Shown here in pieces: positions 46,210 through 57,459 of a stretch of DNA of 64,000 bases. The DNA lies in contig VWZS01000184.1 of NCBI GenBank assembly GCA_013397075.1, positions 637,059-701,058 of the forward strand, read 5' to 3'. Position numbers and translations under genes: made by a program. This stretch comes from Rhabdornis inornatus (Eukaryota > Chordata > Aves > Passeriformes > Rhabdornithidae). The notes under the pieces were generated by a model. The model saw only the letters and a program-made list of their open reading frames with translations. It ran no database searches and was not told the DNA's origin. Position 1 is the first letter of the stretch, and every line of letters starts with the position of its first letter.

Positions 46210-46660
46210 GTGGTAACTGCTGATACTTTCTTCCACGTTGCCTCCTGGTGTCCTCTGTGCTGATTCTTATGTAAGTCACATTGAGCCCATTAAAAATTAT
46301 GAGTATTTGCCGAACATAACATAAAAAGTCATATTACAATTGATGTAATCTACTGCTATCTGGGAATTTTCATAAACTATTACAGTATAATGGTGCCTGC
46401 TAGCACTGCTATAATTAATTTAAGATAGCATTTCCACTAAACCCCCTTATTTTCCAGAACTTACGCATCTGATAAAAATTCCTCCCAGGCTGAAACTAGG
46501 TACACAGGATCTTGACTGTGAAATCAATTATTCACAAAACATTAACAGAAGAAAATATGATCATTTCTTATGACATTTTAAAATGGGCATTGTTTTACTA
46601 AAATAAATGCAGCAAGTGGAGGCTGGAAGTGACAAATGGCTGCTAGCTTTAACAGGAAGG
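46210..46660. promoter_or_regulatory. candidate conserved non-coding element with CTCF-like site
   Basis: A repeat-free block follows the CR1 pair. TTGCCTCCTGGTGT at 46238-46251 fits the reverse-strand CTCF core (TGCCNYCTRSTGG). The following 350 bases hold TAATTAATTTAAGATA, CATTAAAAATTATGAG, AATCAATTATTCAC and similar homeobox cores. Function and conservation are inferred from motif content only. Confidence 0.3.
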
Positions 46661-46669
46661 GGTAAAAAA

Positions 46670-49540
46670 GTGTCAACAGTGATACTCAGAGTTGCACAAG
46701 GAGATTAAAACATCTGTGGATCACACCTCTTTTTTCCAGCTATCCAACCTCAACAAAATTTCGCATTTTAAACCAATGCTTTGATTTAGTGTATCTTTCT
46801 TTTTATCCTTAACAAAAATGTGCCTTTGGATTTTTCTTCAGCATACAATAATAGTTGAAGAGAAATGTTAATGGTTCAAAATCAATTTTTGTTTCTTGAT
46901 ATTCATTTTCTTTTTTGAAAGTCCTGGTACATTCAACCTGATAATTAAAAATCAAGTGGTCATTTTACAGGAAAAATGAAACTTTATAGTCCTGTTAGGA
47001 AAAATAACAAACCTCACCAACAATTCTGTTATAGTAACTGAAGATAGAAATGTATTGGAGGAACACCAAATATTGACATGTAGACTGTCATTTTGAAAAA
47101 AATCTCTTTATATGATGCCTGCCAGCAGAATGTACCACCCTTCCAGCTTCAGCCTCTTTCAGTTAGTAAATGGGCCTTTGTTACTTTCACATTAATGAGG
47201 ACTCTCAGACCTCAAGTTTTGACCAGTTTGTCTCTCCACATCAAGTCCGTTGCTCACAGCTATTCTCTGGATGACAAGAAGAGACCATGGAGACAAATTC
47301 TTTGTCCAGCTCATGCGTGAAGCACCATGGAGTGTTCACAGATGAGCATGGGTGACGACAGGTTAACATGGAAAGGAGCATAAGCTGTTGCTGAAAAGGT
47401 GATAGGCCTTCTTTTAAGAAGTCTAGGTTTGGAGATTCATTGCTCAGTGAGACAGGAGACAATGAACTTGCAAGAGAATAAAGGGAAATTTGGTCATGGT
47501 GACTTGGGGCAATCAAGGGACTTGGAACACCTGGAATCTAGTGAATTAAAACTCCACAAAAGCACATGACTATCAGAAATCCTACAGTGTAATGCAATAA
47601 TTCAAAATACATGATTCAGAGAATGTCGGTTTTGTAACTGTTCAGAATTTGCTTCAGTTGAGGTCTATTTTAAAGAATGAATGCAAACAAAGATATTTGG
47701 ATCTTGGTAGATATTTGAACTTCCCTAGGAATCAGGATGATGCAGTTTTGGGTTTTTTGATTTGTTATGAAAAGCTTTTTTAAGAAACTTCCCCAGTTCC
47801 TTCTTGCCAGTATTCCTGCAACAGATTTTAAACAAACTGTGCAGAACTTTAGTCTTCCTGCCTTTTCTAAATCCACCATCATATTCATGTTCATATTCAT
47901 TCTGAGAGAGCTGTGTGTTGATTCAGTAATCACTGTGATGCCTGATCAAATCAGTTGAGATTCACATAACAGAATCAAAGTTTTAAATACAAAATGATTT
48001 TGTACATTAATATGAAATTTTGGAAGAATATTATGACTGCACATTAGGGGTTGTTTTCTAAATATTTTAATAATTATATATGTACAAGTTTGATGAAATT
48101 TTAAAACAGTTTTATAGGGAAATGAGAGAAAGGTTCAAGCCCAAATTTCATTTCAATGACAGGTTGCATTGCTTTCAGGTGTTCTTTTCTTTGTCACCTA
48201 TACTTCAGGATTTGAATACAGCAGCAATAACTTCTAAGAAAGCCTGTGTTCTGCGAAAGGATTCATCACTGAAAGGATCTGGAAAATTAATAAGAAAACT
48301 TGCCAACTTGTTGGAGAGTCATATGGTATATATTAGTACAATTTTGTTCAAATTAATAATATTTGCTTCGGGGATGGTTTTTAAAAAAATCCCCCTTCAA
48401 TCTAGGTTCAAAGACCATTAACTGCAAAACCATACTTCATGTTGATGTGCAAACTAATTTTGAGAACATGAACCATAATTCATTTAAGTATCTGTCAATA
48501 ATCATTATACACTCTAACTGATTAGGGTGTAGGAAGCCATGTTTGAACTTGCTAATCAGACAGTAGTAAGTAAATTGTATTTTCTTTGTGAGCATGACTG
48601 CTAAATTCAAATGTTAGGGAAAAAAAACTGATATATAGATAGTCGAACATTTAAATGGAATTCACTAATCAGAACTTTCATTTGAACTACAGGATTTATA
48701 TACCTTAATGTTACAATTACTTTGTTTTGTAAATCTGTTCTTGCTTCTGAAGATGTGACATTAAGGTTGAACGCTTTTTGTATAGGTCTTAATGGCTGGA
48801 CATGCAAGAAGATTCCAGGTTTTACCCTTTTGAATATATTGTGTAAATATGACATCTGTAAATCTGCTTTAAAATAGAGACCTTAATTTATTAATCTGGT
48901 CATAGTGTTTACTCTAAACATCATTTTGGTGGCTACGATTGACCAGAAGATTTTACCAGTCTTAGGATAAATCTGAAAATGAGATATGCATTAGCAACAA
49001 TTTCAGCATAGTATTTTGCACAATGTTTGAAAGTTCATGAAAAGAGTTCAGGCTATCTCCTTTTGAGATGGCAGAAAAAGTAGGTACTGAGCATTCTGAT
49101 TTGAATTTTATTTCTAGAAAAATCATAAAAGATTGTCAAGGCAGAATTAATCTGTTTTTGTTTTTTCCTTCATTTCATCAGGAAAAATAAAAGGCTGACT
49201 ATGTTGAATGCTTTTAATTATAATTCTAGATTACAGCTAGTTGTCCATAGGCAAAATGAAGTAACTTCCATATTTTGAGTCTGAGTAAGTATCAGTCATG
49301 TTTTGCAGCCTGAGAAACCATGGTTCTTCAACTGATTTCACAGGGAAAACAGAGTTGAAAGTTATTGAAAGTATAAGAAAGTAGGAAAGTTAAACATCAT
49401 TCTACCATCTCCCTTTATTTCAAGGAGCAGCAAACAAAACTCACATCTAAATAGAAGTACAGAATGAGGTGGATTGCTACTACTTGGATTTATACTAGAA
49501 TATAGTCCCTATTTCCTTTACAACACATATGGGGTCATAA
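46670..49540. other. AT-rich non-coding DNA
   Basis: No gene is recognised. The 113-codon plus frame at 48080-48421 begins with a charged segment (KFDEILKQFYREMRERF) that looks protein-like, but the rest does not, and no splice or promoter signal supports it. Confidence 0.5.
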
Positions 49541-49548
49541 AAAAAAAA

Positions 49549-49880
49549 GAGGCTGGAAAAGACCTCAGGAGGTCACCTTCCCCATCTCTCTTCCCCAGGG
49601 CAGAATAAACAATACATACACCCTTCCTGACAGTATTTGTCCCACTTGCTTTTAAAAACAATGCAGTGACAGAGAAAAACACTGTCTTCCTAGGAATCCC
49701 ACCTGGGTGCTCCATTATCTTACCATTGTGTGGTTTTCCTAATGCTTAGCTTAAGTTTCCCTTGTTGCACAGACATACAAGTGGTCTTATTGACAGAGAA
49801 AATGGAGAACAGTTTATTGCATTCCTCATTGTGGCAGTCTGTGGCATATTTGAAGAGGAGTACATCTCCAATCAGTATCC
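49549..49880 (-). mobile_element. ancient amniote-type CR1 fragment, minus strand
   Basis: GAGGCTGGAAAAGACCTCAGGAGGTCA, then CTTCCTGACAGTATTTGTCC, TTTTAAAAACAATGCAGTGA, ACTGTCTTCCTAGGAATCCC, TTTTCCTAATGCTTAGCTTAAG and AATGGAGAACAGTTTATTGC follow, in order, the reverse complement of the older CR1 3' UTR consensus shared with turtles and crocodiles. Divergence is high and no octamer tail is preserved. Confidence 0.75.
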
Positions 49881-49884
49881 TCTT

Positions 49885-52800
49885 CTTAATTCTGAATCAT
49901 CATGGGAGAAAAGATGTAGCAGCAACATGAAGAAGCAGCCAAGGGCCATTCCATTTTGTGGTGACACAGTTATGCTCCTTATAAGTGACCATGAAACCAC
50001 AACTGAGGAAATCACAGATATTCAAATTTGTCCAAGTGGAATACACATTATAGTCAGGAGAAAGACAGAAACTGGATCTGCAGTAAGTTAAACCAAATGT
50101 CTGACTACAGAACATGTCCTAAAAAAGCTGTAATTTTCCAGGCGAGTACCTAATACTGCATGAAGCCCCCTTTCTGCTCAAGAGATATCAAGAAGTTGCT
50201 GGAGAATGTCTCCAGTATTTCTGAATAGTCTCAGTAGGTGATAAGTATATTAATGCCATATTTTTTCATTTAATGCATCACTGTTAAACAACCAGAACAA
50301 AATTACTATTTACATCTCACATGCTTTTGATGTAACTTCTTTATTACAGCCCGTTCTGGTAGAAAGAGTTGAAAAAAGTTATAATTAAGCTTCTGTGATA
50401 GCTCACCCAGGAGACTTTGAAATGTTCTTTCATAAGACTTTTCCTCCAATAAATCTTGGTCACATATCAGTTGGTGGAAAGTGAGCAATAATGGGATGGG
50501 GAGGAAGGGCACTTCAAGAAAACTGATTTAAAATGACAGCGTAGCTATGCAGATGATGATTTAAAGTTTTTCTAAATTAATCCACCTTATCAGGAGCTTC
50601 ATTGAATCCCTAGAACATTATTGGCAGGGCATGAACACTGACATCTCTCATTCTGTGTTGCTCTTGTGTAATTGCCTTGTTTCACTGCTTCAGCTTTGGT
50701 TGGAAGGCGCTAAAAAATTTAGTAAGTACTGCTACATAATCTTTACTTGGTATCTACTTGCTTTCAAGAGTACAGTGATCTCCTATTTCCTGCCAGGAAC
50801 TTTTTAATTTTGCACCTGGCTTGTGAAACAGATTCCTAAGCAGCCTTAATTATTTAACAAAAACACTGACTTGGCGTCCTGCAACATCAGGGTCTTTTGT
50901 TAAATAAAATGTAACTGAGTAAACATGAGACTCTCATCCCTAGTCTTCCTGAGTTCCTTTATGAATGATGGGAATAAATGTTTGATCTTTCCTGCTTCCA
51001 GTACAAGCACTGAACAGTTTGTTTCTAAATTTTCTTCTTTGTAATGAGGGAATTTTTACAATACATGGCCTGATAAGTCAATAAACTGAGGCTTCCTTTT
51101 AATTTATTTGCAAACAGAAACATTGCCTCCAATACATTGGAGGCCATATAGATATTCCACTATGACCAAAGTTTATGGCAAGCCCTTTTGTTGTGGAAGC
51201 TGGGTCCTCTTTTGTAGACAAGTTTCAATTTAATAATTAGAATATCCTTCCCTTAACCTTGTATTAAATATTTCACAACCCATATGGAACTTGAGAATGA
51301 TATTTAAATTGGAACAAGTCGAAATGGAAAATATTAGTTTAAAAAGTCAGGGAGAAATGTTCTTTTTTAATCAGGAAAGAAAAAATCACATTTCTGTAAT
51401 TCCAATTAATCCTAAAATATTATAGGTAGGCCTAGTAGTATTGCTAATTACTAGGGAGTATTTTGCGCTTTCAGTACCAAAACTCTTTGTCTATAATTAT
51501 GTGTTTTCTCAAGCTGGAACTTTTTTCTAGAACAGATGAAGAAAATTACTATAAGACTGTATAAATAAAACTAGAACATTAAAGGTTGTTTTGCCTCCTG
51601 TGTCTGAGAATAGGTCTGGGCAGCAGAAATGAGGACAGAGCTTGCCTCTCCTCCTGTGCCCTCAACTGTCCAACTGCTGCACCTGAACAAGCACTAGGAT
51701 GGAAAATAAAAGGTAGATCAGGGAGCAGACCCACCCGGAGTGGAACTGTCAGGGAGGATTTTATAATGATTTGCTGACAAGGAGGAGGTGATCATGAGTG
51801 AGAGCAGAGCAAGGATGAGGCAAACAGCATGTTTTCTGTCTCCTCATTTGCTTTTTTAATGGAAGGCTGTTGGGACAGGGAAAGAAAAGGGAGGTATGAA
51901 TACAGTTATGATTTTGGTTTTTGGTGCAGTCACACAGAGCACAACACTGATCCTTTGCAGAGTTGTCACAATAATGTAAAATAATTAAATGTAAACAATA
52001 TATCTAGAACAGTATATATAAAATAAGGGATCACAGGGGCAAGTAATTAATTTAAGCCACTTATCTTGCTTACTGGCAAATTGCAGGAGTATTTTGTCCT
52101 CATTTTCTTCTCACTGCAATTCCATCTCTTTCCTCTGTAATGATCTCCCTGCTGTTTTGGCTCTGACTGCTCTTAACCATATACAAAGGTTGTCTTTCTC
52201 CTATCAGTACCATCCCAAGGTACAGCAACTGGTAGCAGGAGGGATAAACTCCTGACTTTTGCTCATGCATGTATTTAGGACATACAAGATAGCACTACAT
52301 CCCCCTCATCATCTAGCCTAGAATATTTTCAAGCAGCAGTATTTTTAACGCTGAAAATCTGGAGTTAAATGGAGAACAAAGCATTATTGAAATTAATCTG
52401 TTAATCATTAATCACCAAAAATCAAATAAAGAAATGCTAGTTTTAGGAAAACCAAGCTACTAGGCCATGGACAGGTAAATTGTCAGTGATTCCTTTCTAT
52501 AAGCATATGCGTGTCTATGTAAAGATAGGTGGGGAAACGTTCTCAATGATACCTGCTCCATAGAATGGTGCAATTTGTGGCTTAACAGAGATTTGCTGAA
52601 GTAATGTCAAGTTTTCTGAGTTGTGGAAAACATTGCAGTCACGTCTTGCCAAACACACTGATAAAAATCAGCTCTTGTGTTTCTTTATTTCAGGACAAGG
52701 CTCTTTAGGGATTGCTGGATTGAGAAATGACAGATGTTTCAGCTCTTGCAGTTGTTGAAGAAGGATTGAACACGAGAATTAAAAATAATATTTAAGTGCC

Positions 52801-54055
52801 TAAAGAAAGGTTGGCAAACAGAATGTGATCTTTTATAAAAGTCTTCTTTAGCAGGGGATGAAGAGATTTGTTTGCCAATGTAATAAACTAGTAAATGAAT
52901 GGGACTCTGTTCATGTCAAATGAAGCTGGAATATTGGTCAGTTCAAGTGGAGATACTTAGATTTTTATTCCAACATTCAAATTGTGTTTTGCTAAACCAT
53001 CACACATAAAATGTGCAATGTGCAAAGCCAATGCATTTTCCCCAGGTAAGGGACGGGTTATATTTGAACCTCATGTCAAATTAAACATTAAGATGGCTGT
53101 TCATGATTTCACTAGTGCTTTTAATATAGTAAGTTTATGGATGAACATGCCAGGTGATAAAGAAAAAAAATAAAATTATGAACACATTTTCATGATTTCT
53201 GGCAATTTTACAGTCATTCATTACAGGTGGGATTATCAAAACTGCAATCTTGGGCTAATGCTCCCATTGTCACCAGTGTTTGCCAGCTGGAGAGGGCATC
53301 TCTGACTGCCCTTGTTTTTGCAGGAGATGGGATGATGCAGCCCCATCATTTTCATCCTTTTTCTTATGCCCATTTTAGGACTAGCCACAGACTCAAAGGG
53401 TAAGGCATAAATAGAATATACACCTATTTGTAATAAAGGATGCAGTCATGCCTAATTTGCATAGCCTAATTGTGTTTGAATGCCCTTACAACAGCATATA
53501 ACAACCATTGTAATAAAAAAAACTAAAAATATTTTTCCAGGGCAATATTCAAGTTAGTTAAATTTTTAGAGAGACTTTGTACTATAGGATTCAGAGCTGG
53601 ATAAGACACATGGGTGGGACAGGGCTATAGTCTATCCCATTGATCCACTCTTTTGACAGGTGGTAGATGTCCAGGTTAAGCTATTGCCTAATTGTTATTG
53701 ACACACTGTGGATAGGGAATGAGCAGATGCAGCTCTCCAGGCAGAGAGATCCATGGGCTGGAACAGAGAGACCCTCTCAAAAGATCTTACAGATGGCAAT
53801 GCTTCAGCTGCAATTTGCGTTATTCTGTTTATTACTTATTTCATTGATAAGGCTAAATCCTGGGAAGAGTTGAAATGTGCTGTTATACACAATATGTGCA
53901 CCAACTTTTCAGGGTGTAATGAATACTCATTGTCAGAGAGCCTGGGTAAAATTATGTGACCTCCAAACAGAGGTGGCTCTTTCTTGCAGTCACACTTTTG
54001 GGACTAACTGAGATATATCCAGGGGACAGAAGTGTGGTGCTGTTGTTGCTTCTAG
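49885..54055. other. AT-rich non-coding DNA
   Basis: No gene is recognised. It contains a 20-base near-perfect palindrome at 51125-51144 with opposed CCAAT boxes, and a slightly GC-richer patch at 51590-51900. The ORFs are 60-70 codons and unsupported. Confidence 0.55.
51125..51144. repeat. perfect 9-bp inverted repeat with opposed CCAAT boxes
   Basis: GCCTCCAAT (51125-51133), spacer AC, ATTGGAGGC (51136-51144). Each arm contains CCAAT or its complement, the core of NF-Y sites. No promoter is visible close by. Confidence 0.85.
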
Positions 54056-54060
54056 GATTA

Positions 54061-54115
54061 TTTTTCCTTTCCCTCTTCTCTCTCTTTTTTTTTTTTTCTT
54101 TCTTTCTTTTTGGAT
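54061..54115. repeat. polypyrimidine tract
   Basis: A run of T and C (TTTTCCTTTCCCTCTTCTCTC, then a T13 run and CTTT units). Simple-sequence DNA, possibly triplex-forming. Confidence 0.8.
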
Positions 54116-54829
54116 TGTGTTTTTTGTTTTCTTGAAATAAATAAATGAATAACAGGGAGGATATTTGAGATTTTTAAAAAAGTTGTAAATTTAAAACAAC
54201 CTCTCTCCATAATGAATTGTCAGTTACTTATTGATTTTTTTTTTTAGCTCCACAGTCTGTAAACATTTCAAATTAAGTGTGTCTTGCCATGCTAGTCCCC
54301 TGCTTGAAGGTAATGTTTCCAAAACCCCTTACACAGCCACAGGCAAGGGCCATTGCTGAGGTGTTTTCATGTGTGAAGAGGCTGCCACCAGCTCTCCTCA
54401 ACGACACCCAGTAGAGCTGTGCATACGGAAGCAGGAAGAGAGCAAGGGAGCTCCAAATCTGTTTCCCTTGCTCTTCTTCACTGCATTAGCTTATCATTTT
54501 TTGTCATTTTTGCCCTTTCCATCTTGCCTGTACCCAAGAGGTCATCATGTGAAAAGCACTATACAGTGTAAACATCGCTGTGAAATAGCTAATTTGCCAC
54601 AGTGGCAGGGGGTCTCATTGCTACTCCTCTACCTCCTTTTTCTTTCAAACATTTGACAGCATTTCCTCCTCCTGCCACCTCCTGACCTGAATCAGGGACA
54701 CAACGTGTGATCATTTGTTCATCAATTATGTAACATCAGCAGGACAGGAGGTTTTCTGGGGTCTGGATCCCCCCGCCCTTTTCCCCAAACCTTTCCTCTC
54801 TTCTAAAACTTTACCATAACACAAGGAAA

Positions 54830-55480
54830 AATAACATTGACACAAATCAAGTCGGGCTCAAACACCATGTGAACATACTGAATGGGGGCAGTGGCAATGA
54901 GAGACAGTGAACAGAAGAGTACGGATGTTTGTGGTTTTAACCTTTTTTTTGGTGTGTGAGTGCTGATTCCCATGTACTGTCTGCACTGAGTCAGTGCAAA
55001 GTCTCTGTGCCAGTTCTTAGCCCTCTAGTGCCTGAGTTTTGTCACATCCACAGTTTTCTTTCTTTCTCCTGTAGCTTTTATGTGACCCCCGAGCTCATAA
55101 TATTCCACACGCTGAGTGTCAGCTGAGTCTAAACAAAGAGACCTTTCTACTCTGGCAGAAATTCGTTAAAGTCTCCGGCATCAGAATTTACGGCAGCTTT
55201 CTTTTGAAATGCTTGACATTTCCTCACAATTTCTTAGATATACTTGGTGGGTAAAGTGCGTCATCTTTGTTTGAATTTATCACACATAATAAGCCATTTT
55301 CTCCCAGTTTAATGTCATCCCCTCGGTAACCAGGAGGTCGGAGGCAACAACGCAAAAACAGCAAATTTGTCAATGGAATGTGTAAAGCTTAGTATAAATT
55401 TATCTTGTCCTAATCCCTTGGCCCCTTTTCATACCATGATTTTTCATATGCATATGAGAATTTTCAGAGTATTGGTTTCT
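54830..55480. promoter_or_regulatory. candidate conserved non-coding element / enhancer
   Basis: About 650 bases of non-repetitive, moderate-GC DNA keep roughly ten CpGs in a region where CpG is otherwise scarce, which suggests constraint or lack of methylation. It contains a 17-base perfect dyad with an AP-1 core (54982-54998), a CRE-like TGCGTCATC near 55257-55265, TTTATGTGACC near 55078-55088 and TCGGTAACCAGGAGGTCGG near 55323-55341. No ORF with gene-like features spans it; the 107-codon frame at 55367-55690 starts inside it and reads into a poly(A) run. Confidence 0.4.
54982..54998. promoter_or_regulatory. 17-bp perfect dyad with AP-1 core (MARE-like)
   Basis: TGCACTGA, G, TCAGTGCA: the two 8-base arms are exact reverse complements around a single G. 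The centre is TGAGTCA (54987-54993), the AP-1 heptamer. TGC and GCA at the outer ends resemble a Maf recognition element, though spaced two bases further out than the T-MARE consensus TGCTGAGTCAGCA. Confidence 0.6.
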
Positions 55481-55489
55481 CACACATTT

Positions 55490-56905
55490 CACTGCCTGGG
55501 GACAGAGCTGAAATACAGGCTGAGCTGTCAACTTCCATCAAGGCAAATTAAAAAAAAAAAAAGGTTCCATACAGTAAACTGTGTTTCACCCTCCCAACCT
55601 CTGTGCTCTTTGAAGCTGAACACTGTTCCCTCTATATTCTTCTACTTGCATAGAACTCACCAGATTCTCTGCAGAAATAAAATTAAATAAATGCAACTAA
55701 TTGATAACTTTTTCCCTTCATGAACTGAATTGAGTTTCACTGACACCCAGAAGTCCTGTTTTCTAGAATCCTATTTAAATAGAAAGAAATGAAGAAAGAA
55801 AGAATGAGAGGGAGAAAAGAATCTCAGTTTATGCTTCAGGTCATCCACGCAAAAGCTTCAGATGGCAGTAAAACTCACAGAACAATTCTCTTTTCCTGGG
55901 TGCTCTCTGCCTGCACCTAGCCATTGCTGTGACATTTCAAAGTGAAGATCTGCTGTTGCAGAGGTTACCTAACTGTTTATTCTTAAAATAACTTTGAAAC
56001 TTCAGGCCTGCTTCTTCTTAGAAATTGGGAAAAGGTCAGTACATTTATTAAAGGGATAAATAGCTGATGTTAACTCTTAAAGCAAGGTATCCCTGAAGAC
56101 ATTTACTGTAACCAGGAGTTACACTGAATTTTATTAGACCAATTTTGTGTGTTAAAGGAATCCTGTGATACTCCTGTAGTCCCAGGTTTAGTGTGAGTTT
56201 TCAAGAGGCTTCCACATGAGCAGGAATGAAAAGAAACAATTCCATAAATATTTCTCTAATTTATTAGCTTGGAAAAAAATTAATCACAAATTTGATGAAA
56301 AAATAGAAAAAAATCAGACATAGTGATTCATTCATTATTAATTTATGTAGATGTGTTGCTCATGAAAAGCTGATGGTGAAACAAACTAAAACCCAATAGT
56401 AAAGCTATCCATTCCATATTAATTAAATAAAATTTTCCCATCTAGCTGAGGACTTCACCAGGGCAAGTTCTTAAATGTGAATTTATCAATTTGGAGTGCA
56501 AAAGTAGTAGCAAAGCAGAAACATATGCCTCAAATATCTACATTAGGTATGTTAATAATGTTATGTTACAATCTGAATGTGTTGCACCAAACATTTTCAG
56601 GGATGGTGGGGTGGAGATTTTTCAGTTTTAGATTTTGTGCAGACAGCATCCTGTTAAATGGACGACAGGTAATAATGTGAAGTAATTTCACAATCTTAAC
56701 TACAATGTGATAGATGGACATTCTTTGCTACATAAACATTAGACCCCGAATATCTTTTGGGTAATCAAATGTTATTTATTATATGTTTCTGGTGGGAACA
56801 GCACAGCAGGAATGGTTCAGTGTAATTTCCTTAGAAACAGTGAATGACGTTTGAGAGGGTCTGAGACTTAAACAAACTATGTCCTTCTTCTCTGTTCATT
56901 TCCAG
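55490..56905. other. AT-rich non-coding DNA
   Basis: No gene is recognised. It includes an A13 run at about 55549-55561 and a GAAA-rich purine stretch at 55780-55820. Confidence 0.55.
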
Positions 56906-56913
56906 TCTCTTAA

Positions 56914-57456
56914 CTACAAGTACAAAATCTTGTCAGGACAGTAACATATCTGTTCATGGTCTGCTCTAGAGCTAGGAGAGGTAAAAGAGCACAACAGTTT
57001 AATAGGAAGGAAAAGGTGGCTGAGAATCACAGGACTCATTGCTTTGGATTCTAGCTGACACTTCTTGCCATTCATTTCTTCTGTGAAGCAGCTCATCCAG
57101 CTCTTCTTTTTAACTTTTGTATCACAGGTCGTAATATTTAGAGTGAAAGGAACCATTTATTTACATGGCGTGTAGACATCATGGTGTTTGGTGTCAGTGC
57201 AGGTCTCAGACCATTTACTGGAACAGGCTGGAGGAGGCTGCAGCTTGCTTAGACTGCCATCATTGGTGACTATGTAATCAAAACAAGTGATAGTCAAATT
57301 CAGCACATTCATTCTCCCATCACAGGGGATCAAAGATTTGCCCTGAGAATCAGAAATAAAGGCATGCCATTGGAAGTACTCTACAAGTAGCCAAGTATCC
57401 CAAAAGATTTTCATCCTATCCTGCAGCACAGGCACTTTGCTTTGCTGGAAGCAATA
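56914..57456 (-). other. 181-codon frame with one stop; possible decayed exon
   Basis: On the minus strand an acceptor-like TTGTCAGTTTTTCCTAG ends at 57457. It is followed by an open frame from 57456 to a TAA at 57157-57159 (99 codons) that continues in the same frame, starting with ATG, for another 80 codons to 56914. The translation is cysteine-rich and well balanced (for example NVLNLTITCFDYIVTN, WSETCTDTKHHDVYTPCK, NITTCDTKVKKKSWMSC) with several N-x-T/S sites, unlike the AT-driven chance ORFs elsewhere. I do not recognise a family. It could be a terminal exon, a pseudogene with one nonsense change, or chance. Confidence 0.22.
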
Positions 57457-57459
57457 CTA

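Noticed and set aside
48080..48421. 113-codon plus-strand ORF with a charged N-terminus
   Set aside because: Only the first 20 residues look protein-like. No splice sites, promoter or motif support it.
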